Below are positions 1-9,461 of a stretch of 64,000 bases of DNA, piece after piece. The stretch is taken from assembly GCA_027923505.1 (NCBI GenBank), contig BROI01000002.1, positions 124,001-188,000 on the forward strand, written 5' to 3'. Each line of letters begins with the position of its first letter. Within the stretch, counting starts at the first letter, position 1. The translations under genes and the position numbers were made by a program. The notes under the pieces are model-generated. The model worked only from the letters and a program-made list of their open reading frames with translations, ran no database searches and was not told where the DNA came from. The stretch is from Mayamaea pseudoterrestris. Its lineage: Eukaryota > Bacillariophyta > Bacillariophyceae > Sellaphorales > Sellaphoraceae.

Positions 1-1169
1 TCCACAGCTCGCTCAAGAGTTCGCCCGCCTTGAGCCAGGCATTCGCATAGGTTGGCAACAGTTCCGTCGCACGCAACGCATCCTGCGCGGCCGCCAGTAG
101 CGCGTACTGATACAATCCATGTCGGTATTGCGTCCTTCGATACTGACTTTCCTGCTGCACATTATTTTCCAGTATTCGTCGAAACAATGAACTTGCAATC
201 GCTGGTTGCGCCTTCGCCTCCTGAAAGCCGGCTTCATACGTGGACGAATCTGGCACCATTTTTACCAGTTCCTTCAACGTTTCCTTTAACTTTTCCTTGT
301 GTCCCGCCGCCCGCTGCGAAAAGGCCAAGGCTCTCATGAGACAAACTGGCCCTTCCTGCGATGCCACCCCGCAGGCAAACGCCTTGTCGTACGCTTGAAT
401 CGCCAAACCAATCTTGCCTTCCTGCAAGTAGCCATTGCCGCGATACTTCCACTTGAGGCACTCGCAGACCGTGGCGTTGACGCCCTGGTTGTGGAAGCAG
501 CAAGTTGGGGTGTGTGAGTGTGTGCGCATACATCTCGTCGCCGCCATACATCACTCGTTGTTCACAAACTGTATTTCGTACCTTGACTTTCATATGTTTC
601 GTCAGAATCCGATACACCTTGTCGACCGAGTCCACGTAGCCAACGTCAAACGCTTGCTGCTGATTGACGCATCGAACCGTTGGACCACGACTCTTGGCCG
701 ACTTGGGGAGCAGGGCTGGAAAGACTTGCACCTTGGAAGCTGCTGCGAGACCCAAAAAGGCATCCAGTGCGGCGGATCCTCCCTTGTCGAGTGACAGTTT
801 GGATTGATCGACGTACACTTGCCAAGTCTGTATGTGTTTATATCAGTAATAGATTATATATTTTTGTGAGATGACGTCGATTCGATATGACAGAGACGCT
901 CAATTGTAGATATTAAATTTGCCAAAAACACTACACAATCTCACCCCAGCTGCTGCATCTCCACTTTTTGCGTTCCGCGCCGTCACTTTTGCATTTGGAA
1001 CGTGAGTGACAAAGGATGCGCAGGCATGAACTAGTAGAAAGATAACGCAGAAACAATGACGTTGGCATGAATGTACGTGACTTCGTGTCAAGCATGATGA
1101 TGGATGCATCATCATCGCTCGTCGATGGCTCATCAGCTGCTTTCGCAACATATAATAATACAGAAACAA
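1..1169 (-). CDS. TPR-like protein, probably plastid-targeted (3' end outside window)
   Basis: Three exons join in phase: 1169-945, 827-582 and 484 to beyond position 1. Introns 828-944 (117 bp) and 485-581 (97 bp) are GT-AG. The N-terminus carries a hydrophobic stretch (CVIFLLVHACA) followed by a Phe and a basic, hydroxyl-rich segment, as in the bipartite presequences of diatom plastid proteins. A conserved-looking block follows (DQSKLSLDKGG). The third exon has TPR-like helices with the pattern YRGNGYLQEGKIGLAIQAYD and later ALRATELLPTYANAWLKAG. The role is unknown; TPR arrays usually bind other proteins. The start is uncertain: Met codons also lie at 1151 and 1133. Splicing and TPR character are seen in the sequence; plastid location is inferred. 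Confidence 0.6.
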
Positions 1170-1460
1170 TCAAATACAGCTATATGCAGTATGTAATGAT
1201 GAGTTTAGTGTTGTTGCAATGCTGCTGGTGCATGTTTGTTGTTGCGGAAGGTGTGACACATCTTGGATCTTCCACCCTTGCGACCGAAAAGGATCAGTCA
1301 ATCGTACCGGTACTCGCCAAGTACCGGTGAGTCTTTTAAACGATGCGACATCAGACAACTTTGATTGATGATGGCAAGCAACGACCATGAAGATTCAGCC
1401 GCTCGCTCAAACAACTATAGCGATTATAATAGACGACTTGAGACTTTAATTAGTGGTAAC

Positions 1461-2483
1461 ATGCGCCACACGAACGTAAATGCCAATGCAGTAGCTTTTA
1501 TGTGTTTATTTATTGGTCAATGCTTCTCCTTTTCATGTCACCACACCATATTTCCATCATTTCGCTCACGAGCATTATCAACGAGATGGAGGAAAGAATC
1601 CAAGCTGAATGCACTCCAAAATGATGTAATAGTCGAACCTCACGCTTCCCGACGACACGTCCTGTCACTTGCTGCGACTGCAATCGTCTCTTCGTCCATT
1701 TTACTGCAGTCTTCCCCCTTGATTGCAGCAGCAGCTGCCGAAACAGCGAGCACTAGCTCCTCATCAACGTCACTCAACGCTCTCTTTACGGAAAAGATTT
1801 TTCTTAACATTCAAGGATTACCATCGCAAGACAATGCCATTACAGACAATCGCATCGTCATTGGTCTCTTTGGCAATGACGCGCCTCACTGCGTCAAACA
1901 GCTCCAGCAACTATTCACACCATTAGGCTTGCCACGTCCCTGTCGACCGCGCGCCACTCGAACGCTGCAAAAGGAGCAGCTGGAAGCCAACAAGGTTTAC
2001 AAGAATTGTATGCAAGCGGAATCGCAGGGAGTGGTGTTGCAGTATAGTACCGTGTGGCGGATTGTCGCGAACGAGCAGATTGCCATTGGCGCCGTCACTG
2101 GCAAGTACTTGTCGCGAGAATATCCAGAGTGGAACGATGTCAACTCGCTCAAGCATGACGTTCCAGGTGTCGTCAGTGTGTTGCGTGGTTCCGAGGGTGG
2201 GTTTGGCTTTAGCATCTATCCGGGCGACGGCTGTGGGGGCCATGCAGAGCTGGACTGTGACTACATTGTCGTCGGTCGCGTATTGGAAGGCATGGACGTT
2301 GTCCGACGGCTCAACCAAGTGCCAGTCGTGACGACGGCGCGTAACATCAATTACATGAGCCTTTCGGGCGCCGCCGGGACGGGCAAGGCACCCAATCGGT
2401 CATGTCGGTACGGCGGACCAATGTACTGCAACGAATATAAACCTCTCAGCAAGCTGACAGTCAGCGAGACTGGAATATTATAG
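1461..2483 (+). CDS. Thylakoid-lumen cyclophilin-type peptidyl-prolyl isomerase, divergent
   Basis: The single-exon protein has about 340 residues from the Met at 1461; the frame is open upstream to 1365 and a Met at 1500 is also possible. The N-terminus is tripartite: a hydrophobic signal (MCLFIGQCFSFS), a basic Ser-rich transit-like part, then a twin-arginine lumen signal (RRHVLSLAATAIVSSS, ending in an AAAAA run). This layering is typical of lumen proteins in complex plastids. The mature domain follows the cyclophilin outline, with VWRIV in place of the usual FHR motif, GVVSVLRG, FGFSIYPGDG and a C-terminal VVGRVLEGMDVV. The active site is degenerate: the equivalent Arg seems kept, but the Gln/Phe of the standard SQFFI motif are changed. 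It may be a chaperone-like or assembly factor rather than an efficient isomerase. It is divergent from the TPR gene. Confidence 0.75.
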   Translation: MRHTNVNANAVAFMCLFIGQCFSFSCHHTIFPSFRSRALSTRWRKESKLNALQNDVIVEPHASRRHVLSLAATAIVSSSILLQSSPLIAAAAAETASTSSSSTSLNALFTEKIFLNIQGLPSQDNAITDNRIVIGLFGNDAPHCVKQLQQLFTPLGLPRPCRPRATRTLQKEQLEANKVYKNCMQAESQGVVLQYSTVWRIVANEQIAIGAVTGKYLSREYPEWNDVNSLKHDVPGVVSVLRGSEGGFGFSIYPGDGCGGHAELDCDYIVVGRVLEGMDVVRRLNQVPVVTTARNINYMSLSGAAGTGKAPNRSCRYGGPMYCNEYKPLSKLTVSETGIL

Positions 2484-2568
2484 ACAACACATTGATATGT
2501 GCGAGGAGGCGCTATGAAATGTTGGATTGCAATGTAGGATTACAAGCACATGAACGTGACTACTTCAC

Positions 2569-3170
2569 TTAACTAGTTTTTGGCTTTTTTCCGGCCTCAC
2601 ATTTCTGCTGCGTCTTGCCAGTTGCATGGCGCCAACAGCGCTGAATCGTCAACAAATGATCGACAATTCCATCCCATGGAATCCTCTTGCGTTTGAATAA
2701 TGCATGAATAGTGTAAGATGAGCTTGGGGCAGTAAGGGAGAGCGAGCAGAGCCAATCTTCTTGCTAAACATGGTTTAATCAGGAAGCTTCGTCATTATGC
2801 CATCGCCACTGTGGAATTCTCTTAAAGTCAAAACGGCACCACATTTTACGTTATCTTGTTGGAAGTCTTGATACCTAAGTGAGACTCCGGGAAAGTCATT
2901 GCTTCCATACTTTATTTCATCGTGCCATGAGTGGCTGATGACGTCGGAAGTGCATGCGACAGAAAAACGTTGGTATCAAGGCCAAGTGCTCTAAACTTCA
3001 TGTCCTGACTGCCAGAGGCGGCCACAAGCCAGCTTCGCGAGACCTTTCTTTGAGTTGGACTCATCTGTTAGTGCGTGAATGCCACCATCGCCATGTCGCA
3101 TCGTCAAAAAGTTCGGGTCGCACATCTGTGTGGCCGTGCAATATTCATTCATAGCGAGTCCCACTTGCAT
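2569..3170 (-). other. Short open segments with coding character, no gene model
   Basis: The stretch 2484-3417 has no long ORF. On the minus strand three neighbouring open segments read like protein: 3170-2991 (59 codons from an ATG, containing CDPNFLTMRHGDGG), about 2960-2775 (containing SHSWHDEIKYGSNDFPGV), and about 2710-2569 (containing KRKRIPWDGIVDHLL). No splice sites joining them convinced me, and I recognise no family. They may be exons of a small intron-rich gene or a decayed gene. The rest of the gap shows nothing except a TATA-like ATATAATTTAAAAG about 50 bases before the next gene. Confidence 0.25.
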
Positions 3171-3417
3171 GCTTTTTGGCGATTAGGTTTACGAAAGCAG
3201 TGATATTCCGTGTGCCTGTTTAACGCAGATGTTAGATTTTGTTGCGTTTGCTTTATCGATGACTTTTGTATGCAGTATGGCTGAATCGCCAGATGTTACA
3301 TTGCGTGCAGCCTTGCATCATGATTGGATGAATCTTTTGACTGCACATTCGCACATTACACACCCATATAATTTAAAAGGCAAAGCTCGTCATCCAATTT
3401 AGTCTGCTGTCAGCACA

Positions 3418-3951
3418 ATGATCTTCATGCTTGGCTTCTTCCTCTCAGTGGCTTGCCTGAACAGCGTCTATGCCGACGGAATTACCGGTGTTGTCGAGCC
3501 AAGAATTGACTGCCAAACTCAAGTCATCAAGGGAAAATCACAACGCATCTGCGCCACATACACGGAGACTTACCCCACTTCCGTTCCAGTATCCGACGGA
3601 TCAGTGATTGTTGATGGGCCCCGCATCTTTGATTACCAGTTTTGGAAAGGACTCGCACCCAAAACGGATACTAGAACGCTCTCGGACGCACAGCTCAACA
3701 AGCATCTGCTTGGCTACACTGTCAAGGTGCAGTGGGAGGATGGCGCTTGCCAGGTCGACCTGGATGGGACAGAGTGCAACTCCTGCAAACTTTGTAGCGA
3801 ATCCATGGATGATCCTGCGAAAACGACACTCAAAGCCGACTGCAGCAACATTGAGAATGGCCGTCGCGTCAGCCAGTGCGAGCCGGCCTACATATTCTTT
3901 CCATTGAAGGCATCTAAGCGATTCAACGGAGGAATCGGCAAGAAAGTTTAA
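3418..3951 (+). CDS. Small secreted cysteine-rich protein, unknown function
   Basis: The 177-residue protein begins with a clear signal peptide (MIFMLGFFLSVACLNSVYA, cleavage likely after A19-D20). The mature part holds eight Cys, including a close cluster CNSCKLC near residue 120, and probably forms disulfides outside the cell or in the endomembrane system. No transmembrane segment follows the signal. A TATA-like element (ATATAATTTAAAAG) lies about 50 bases upstream of the ATG, supporting this start. I do not recognise the family. Confidence 0.75.
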   Translation: MIFMLGFFLSVACLNSVYADGITGVVEPRIDCQTQVIKGKSQRICATYTETYPTSVPVSDGSVIVDGPRIFDYQFWKGLAPKTDTRTLSDAQLNKHLLGYTVKVQWEDGACQVDLDGTECNSCKLCSESMDDPAKTTLKADCSNIENGRRVSQCEPAYIFFPLKASKRFNGGIGKKV

Positions 3952-4074
3952 CTTCGCGAATAGGATATTATGCAATTAAGAATCAGTGGAACATGTAGCT
4001 GTATCGCCGAATCAGCGCATGAACATGTTAAAAGCGTATTATAGTATCAATTGCTATGTGAAGTGATCACGATT

Positions 4075-5811
4075 CTACGACTTGTCTGTGGTGCCTCGGC
4101 CAACACCAGCAGCCATATTTTCGAGTAGTGAAGATTCTTCCGATATGAAGGTTTCGATTTCCATTGCTTCGTCCTGCATCAAATGTGACTCAATTTCCTC
4201 AAGGGACAATCCCCGAGTCTCGGAGACGCTCGTTTGGACGAAGCCGAATGCCACCAGAACGGCCGACGCAAAGATAAGGAAGGTCGGTCCCCAACCGAAC
4301 AAGTTCTGAACAACTGGGAATACACACTGCACTAAGCAGTTGAGCAAATAGTTGAACTCGACGCAAAGTGCCATGGCGGGTCCGCGCACATCCTGCGGAA
4401 ACACTTCCGACACCACCAGCCACGTAATGGGACCAAAGCCAAGCTGGTAGCCGCCAATGTATAAAAGCATTGCAAACAATGCAACCCACTTTGCGGCTGG
4501 TCCAAGCCTGTCTCCGCCTTGCCAGTCCCAAAACACAAGCGCAAGAGTAAATGCCGATAGAAGCATGGTGGCGCAGCAAACTGACATGAGGCGCTTGCGT
4601 CCCACAGTATCGACCATGAGCACCGTAAATGTGCTGCCGCAAAGCATCACAATGGCGGTCGCTAGCACGGCATGACCATTCCAGCCAGCAGCTTGAAACA
4701 GAACAGATGCATAGGTGAGGATCGAGGGCTGGCCGGAAAGTTGCTGAAAGAAAACTAGTTTCAACGCAGTCTGCAAGGCTGGTCGCACGTGCGGAGCGCA
4801 AAGTCTTGTCCTGATGAATGATATACAACCAATGTCAACGTCAAGTGTGCCAGAGTCTTTTCGAATGATAGCCCTGTTTCGGTCAATGTCAGAAGCTAGC
4901 TTGTCAAACTCGTCGTCGACATTGCCGTGATAAATGAACTCCATTGATTCCTTCGCCTCGCGTCGACTGCCATTCAGCAAAAGCCATCTCTTGGACCTTG
5001 GAATCATGAAAGTCAACAGCAGCATTGGTGTCGACAGAGCGCAGCTGACAAGAAACAGCCACGTCCAGTCTTGCGCCCACGACGTCTTTACGTTATCCAA
5101 AAAGTCACCCACTCCAAATCCAACGAGAATGCCAAGCACAATGATAGACTCCTTGGCCGAAACAATGGCTCCGCGAATGCGCGTTGGCGCCATTTCCGCC
5201 ATGTACGTGGGCGCACCGTGCATGACCAGGCCGACGCCAATGCCAAACAAGAGTCGGCCGCACACCAAAATAAACCAACCAACTGTAAACGACGTGTGCT
5301 GAAACAAGCGCCCACTTGAAATGGATAGCAGATTTCCAACAATATATAGCGTTGCCGCAATGCGAAGCTCCATGCGCCGCGACAGCTTGGATGACGACAA
5401 ACAAACCAAGACCAAGTGACTTCCCAGCAAGGCTCCCGCCGAAACGGCGCCGACCAAAAGTCCTTGGTGGATTCGATGGTGCGATTGGCTCAGCTCATCC
5501 CACCAGTAGGAGTCATGACTGTCGTTGTCCTTATGTAATTCGTACATGGCACCAAGATATGTATCGTCAGTTGCGTATTCAACGTCTTCCCGGCGACGAT
5601 AAAAGTCATCGTCATCATGAGTGCTCGTCGCCGTCGAAGTGTTTAAAAGCCGCTTGAGAACAAAGGAAATGGCCCCAATGTCATAACCATACAAAAATCC
5701 ACCCAAAGCTGGAGTCAAAACGACGAGACTGACGCCTTTCCAGTTGATGCGAAGGGGATCCGAGGAGGAGGATGCAACGGATGACGATACTGGAGACGCG
5801 GCGGCAGTCAT
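4075..5811 (-). CDS. MFS sugar transporter (SLC2/GLUT-like)
   Basis: The 578-residue single-exon protein has the expected 12-helix hydrophobicity and family motifs: GGFLYGYDIGAIS in helix 1, GRLLFGIGVGLVMHGAPTYM with EMAPTRIRGA after it, QQLSGQPSILTY in helix 7, DTVGRKRLM in the second half, SEVFPQDVRGPA, and a C-terminal ETRGLSLEEIE. The usual PESPR motif of the central loop is altered to IPRSKRWLL. The loop between helices 1 and 2 is long and acidic (about residues 55-95, with a DDDD run). It should carry a sugar or polyol across the plasma or an organelle membrane, probably by facilitated diffusion or proton symport; the substrate cannot be read from sequence. It is divergent from the CENP-A gene, with 283 bp between starts. 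Confidence 0.9.
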   Translation of the reverse strand: MTAAASPVSSSVASSSSDPLRINWKGVSLVVLTPALGGFLYGYDIGAISFVLKRLLNTSTATSTHDDDDFYRRREDVEYATDDTYLGAMYELHKDNDSHDSYWWDELSQSHHRIHQGLLVGAVSAGALLGSHLVLVCLSSSKLSRRMELRIAATLYIVGNLLSISSGRLFQHTSFTVGWFILVCGRLLFGIGVGLVMHGAPTYMAEMAPTRIRGAIVSAKESIIVLGILVGFGVGDFLDNVKTSWAQDWTWLFLVSCALSTPMLLLTFMIPRSKRWLLLNGSRREAKESMEFIYHGNVDDEFDKLASDIDRNRAIIRKDSGTLDVDIGCISFIRTRLCAPHVRPALQTALKLVFFQQLSGQPSILTYASVLFQAAGWNGHAVLATAIVMLCGSTFTVLMVDTVGRKRLMSVCCATMLLSAFTLALVFWDWQGGDRLGPAAKWVALFAMLLYIGGYQLGFGPITWLVVSEVFPQDVRGPAMALCVEFNYLLNCLVQCVFPVVQNLFGWGPTFLIFASAVLVAFGFVQTSVSETRGLSLEEIESHLMQDEAMEIETFISEESSLLENMAAGVGRGTTDKS

Positions 5812-6094
5812 GTCGTTGATCTGCTTTGTTACTGTTATACTTGCTAATTCTATAGACTTGTAACTGCGTCTTGATTATGCGCCTTGGAGGCAAATGGCGT
5901 TGCATTTTCCTTCGAATGGACCTCTTGGAAAAAGTGATCGCGGTCGAAGGTGCGTGACGGCGTGATTGAAAATCACTAGTTTTCATGAATGCAAGACGTT
6001 TCAAGGCTATAGTCCATGACTTATCAAACCTAAACCTTAACATTTTTGCATGCGTTGCGCGGGCGCGCCTTGGCCACCACGGAACAATTTCACC

Positions 6095-6628
6095 ATGGCC
6101 CGCTTCAAGACATCGGCGCGACCAATCCGACTGCAAGGCAACAAGCGCGTTGTAGCGGAGGGTCAAGCTCCGCGTCGCAAGCGTCGCATGCGACCGGGTG
6201 AGTTCATAAAGTGCTGGATGGGGTTTATTTTGGGTTTCAGTGTAGACGTCATGACACATGACAGCCGTATCGTCATGCCTTCCTTTTTCATTTAGGGCAA
6301 TCTTCTCTCGCTTGCTGACACCAACTCCTTTCACGTCTACATAGGTGAAAAGGCGTTGAAGGAAATTCGTTCATATCAAACGTCGACGGATCTGCTGATT
6401 CGCAAGCTTCCATTTGCTCGACTCGTGCGAGAGATTCAGCAAAACATGATGAGGCAAGCCTATCGGTGGCAGGCCACCGCCATTTTGGCTCTACAAGAAG
6501 CGACTGAGGCTCATTTGGTTGGATTGTTTGAGGATGCCAATTGCTGCGCCATTCATGCCAAGCGCGTCACAATCATGCCCAAGGACATGCAGTTGGCTCG
6601 TCGCATTCGAGGGCCGACGAGAGAATAG
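6095..6628 (+). CDS. Centromeric histone H3 variant (CENP-A/CenH3)
   Basis: Two exons, 6095-6197 and 6345-6628, flank a 147-bp GT-AG intron in the start of the histone fold and give 128 residues. The fold is plainly H3: [57 protein letters not shown]. It is not canonical H3. The short Arg-rich tail lacks the ARTKQTARKS start and the standard Lys4/9/27 contexts. Loop 1 ([15 protein letters not shown]) is one residue longer than in H3 and has Trp where H3 has Phe, both hallmarks of CENP-A. It should mark centromeric nucleosomes and recruit the kinetochore. A start at 6095 has good ACCATGG context; an out-of-frame ATG lies at 6050. Assignment to the variant class is inferred from these features. 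Confidence 0.88.
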
Positions 6629-7445
6629 AAAGAGTCACTATTATTTTTGATCCACGCCTCATCTGCATATACGAGTCTGGGTTTTAAACATGCATGTCTT
6701 CTCAGGCATCGGAGAAGTAGAGGCACCGGCCTTCTACTCGAATATCCTTCTCGCAAAAGTAGATTAACAGCAGACTGCATACTTTACAATATTAGTTCAG
6801 TCAGAACGTATGGTACTGAGCATCCGATTGCGTTTGCTAGTTCGCTTGGAAGCGATGTACATACTGTATCGTCGTTGAAGTGCCTTAAAAGGCAATGACT
6901 TCGAAAAACAGGAACAATTTTCACTCTCTGGTGCTTTACTGCTGCGCTACCTCTGTTCTAATTGCTGGCGAGTTTTTTTGCAAATTAAGCGATGATTAAA
7001 TTTTCCCAGGCACAAGTGGGTGAACCCGATGAATCCAATGCCAAATAATAATGCCTCTCGCAATATTCGATGTCGTAGTGCGTCACGGAGCGACGCATAT
7101 TCGCATAATAAATATGAAAGTTTTCAAGATGCTGCAGCTGAAGTTAGGGGAGGGTCGACCTGGCGACAATGCCCTCGACCATGGCGTGCCACAAGTAGGT
7201 GTGAGAACGATTCTTCCCGCCACGCCGCAGCAATGCGGATGGTGTAGAAGTTCTTTTTCAAAACGAGCCATGAAGAGTGGCATTGCATGCGACTGCGTGA
7301 CGGGCCAGCCCCAACAACTTGTTACAATGGCTTTATCTCTGAGCTTCCCAACACCCACACCTCTCTATCTTCATACATGGTGACACCGCCCGCATAAAAT
7401 GTTTTTGGATTGCAGCTAACGGTAGTCCTTTAGTTGTTATGATAC
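6629..7445. other. Intergenic, no gene seen
   Basis: This stretch lies between the end of the CENP-A gene and the end of the LRR gene, which are convergent. Open frames here (for example 7051-7383) have no recognisable domain and no coding-like composition. It probably holds the two 3' untranslated regions. Confidence 0.5.
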
Positions 7446-8981
7446 TCATCCTTCTGTCGCCGGTGGCTCGTTCGCTGTCAACATATTGGCCGCCACGACC
7501 AGAGACTGAAAGACAACATGCTTCTTGTCTAAAGTCTTGACCAGGGCAGTTCCATATACTGCTGCTCGAGTCTTTGCCAAGGGCTCCTGCAGCAACGTCT
7601 GGAAGCGTTCCGAAAACTCGTGACACTCGCGATTTTTCTTGCACTTCTTCTCAATGGCTTCCCGCAAAGCGGCCGTCCATTTATATGGAGGGACAAACTT
7701 GACCCGTTCAATGCTGGAGCTTTCAAAAGTGGCAGATAGTATGGCTGGAGCATCGGGATCCAAATTGTTGCCGTACATGTTGATGGAAAGCGCGCGGAGA
7801 TGCTTGCATTGGCGCATGACATTATGGACGGCGTCACTTAGCGCGCTAGTCCATCCTTTCACCCAGGGCAAGCCCAAGACTTCCAGTCCTTGCGCTCGCG
7901 CAGCCCCGCCAAGAAAGGCTAGCAAGTCATAGTGCGAATAATCCTCTTCGCCTTCATAGAAAGTTGCCAGGACGAGTTCCTTGATGGTTGCCGACTTTGG
8001 CACGTGCTTGGCAAAGGAGTCCAGATATACCGGGAAGTTCTCATCGCTAGAATAAAAATTCAAATGGACTTTGGAAAGAGTTGTAGTCCTTGTCAGCATG
8101 CTTTCCACGAACACATCTGCAAGCTGCTCGCGTAGATAGCAGCTGCTCATCGACAGCGACTGCAGTTTGCTTTGCTGCAGCAGCTTGCAAAAAAGATGCG
8201 CCGGTCCCTTTGCTTCCAGTGAGAGACCACTCAAAATCAAATGCTCGAGTGCCGGCATGCCAAAAATTCGCTCCAAGACGGAAGCGGAGATTTTCGCATG
8301 TCGAGTAACCATTGCGTCATCGTCGCCTTCAATGTCATCATTCCCGTGACTCTCCACCAGTGCGTCACAGCTGAGCATTAACGTAAGTATGGTAGCAGGC
8401 CACGCCGTCGACTGAAAAAATGTTTGCAAATGCACGTCTTGGAAGCCCATGAGCTCGACCTGCGTCAGTTGACGGTGATTGGTCAAGTCCAATGGCGCCG
8501 CGTCCACGGGCAGCATGTTCGCATTTCGACGTCCATGAATGTTTTTAATTCCGCATTCAAATTTAAGCGTCTTGATTTGCAGCACCTGGGACAAGATATC
8601 CTTTAGTATTTGCAAATTGCTTGGGCAAACGTGCCAAACTTCAAGGGTTTCCAGGCTTGTCAAGTTTGTGCCAATCACTTGGCCAAGTCGATGAAGCAAG
8701 GTGGAGTCACTCTGCTGCATGCTTGCATCAGTGGCAATACCCGAGCAAATGCAGCAATTCAGCAGTAAGTGTTTAATCGCAATTCCTTCCTTTTCCAGTA
8801 GCGTCAAGTATTCTTGCTGCATTGCTGGATTCGATTCCAGAAACCAACGCAAGTCGAGCGCAGCCCGCGAGTCTTGGCCCAAGTTGAACATTTGCATGCG
8901 CAGCATGGTATTAGAAAGCTGCTGGACATTGTCTTGGAGCTTGTATTCGTTGTGCTGATGGGCACTGCAGCAGGTCCCCAT
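7446..8981 (-). CDS. LRR (RNI-like) protein with N-myristoylation signal
   Basis: The 511-residue single-exon protein starts MGTCCSAH, a textbook N-myristoylation site (Gly2) with adjacent Cys4/Cys5 that could be palmitoylated, so it is likely anchored to the cytosolic face of a membrane. From about residue 65 to 430 there are irregular leucine-rich repeats of the ribonuclease-inhibitor type, such as LETLEVWHV, LEHLILSGLSLEAKG, LQSLSMSSCYL, LEVLGLPWV and LRALSINMYGNNL. An acidic insert (DDIEGDDDA) lies near residue 220. The C-terminus is basic and helical. It is likely a protein-binding scaffold; no enzymatic domain is seen. Confidence 0.8.
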   Translation of the reverse strand: MGTCCSAHQHNEYKLQDNVQQLSNTMLRMQMFNLGQDSRAALDLRWFLESNPAMQQEYLTLLEKEGIAIKHLLLNCCICSGIATDASMQQSDSTLLHRLGQVIGTNLTSLETLEVWHVCPSNLQILKDILSQVLQIKTLKFECGIKNIHGRRNANMLPVDAAPLDLTNHRQLTQVELMGFQDVHLQTFFQSTAWPATILTLMLSCDALVESHGNDDIEGDDDAMVTRHAKISASVLERIFGMPALEHLILSGLSLEAKGPAHLFCKLLQQSKLQSLSMSSCYLREQLADVFVESMLTRTTTLSKVHLNFYSSDENFPVYLDSFAKHVPKSATIKELVLATFYEGEEDYSHYDLLAFLGGAARAQGLEVLGLPWVKGWTSALSDAVHNVMRQCKHLRALSINMYGNNLDPDAPAILSATFESSSIERVKFVPPYKWTAALREAIEKKCKKNRECHEFSERFQTLLQEPLAKTRAAVYGTALVKTLDKKHVVFQSLVVAANMLTANEPPATEG

Positions 8982-9440
8982 GTTATTGCTTTTGTTTTGC
9001 TAGTGAATGGTGGTAATGTAGATGTGATGTATGACATATGCGATGGCTCTGTGGAATGTGTTGCTTGTACGATGACTGACAAGTAGGATAGTACAGAGAG
9101 TAATTTGTTTTGAACCGGGAAATAGAACGTCTATTCCGACTTAAAAGCAATGGTCGCTGCAATTGTCTCTCGTTACTCGTCCAATCGCTTCCGTATAGCC
9201 TGTCTAATCGTGATCAGTCATGGTCGAAGGAAGAAACGCACGAAGGAGCATGATGTCCAGTACCGATGCGATTAAAATCACCGGTACGACATTTTGTTTG
9301 TCGTCATTGGCTCGCAACGAGGGAAACTGGGACCATGATCAACACATTCTACCACAAGGTCAACTGCATGCCGGCGCCATGTCTTGCCTCTTTGCATCGC
9401 CTCCCGACGATAACGACGAGATAGACGACAGTGACAATGA
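8982..9440. other. Intergenic between divergent genes; may hold a first exon
   Basis: It separates the LRR gene from the nucleotide phosphatase. It contains an open frame from 9220 whose donor-like sites (GGTACG at 9280, AAGGTCAA at 9356) could feed into the phosphatase exon; neither is decisive. No other feature is seen. Confidence 0.35.
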
Positions 9441-9461
9441 ATCTCTTCCAGAGCCCTGCAT

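Noticed and set aside
5681-6334. 217-codon minus-strand frame spanning the sugar transporter start and CENP-A exon 1
   Set aside because: It overlaps two well-supported genes and has no recognisable domain.
6095-6628. Canonical histone H3
   Set aside because: The tail, loop-1 length and Trp do not fit H3; CENP-A fits better.
7051-7383. 110-codon frame between CENP-A and the LRR gene
   Set aside because: It has no domain and no coding character, and lies in likely 3' untranslated sequence.
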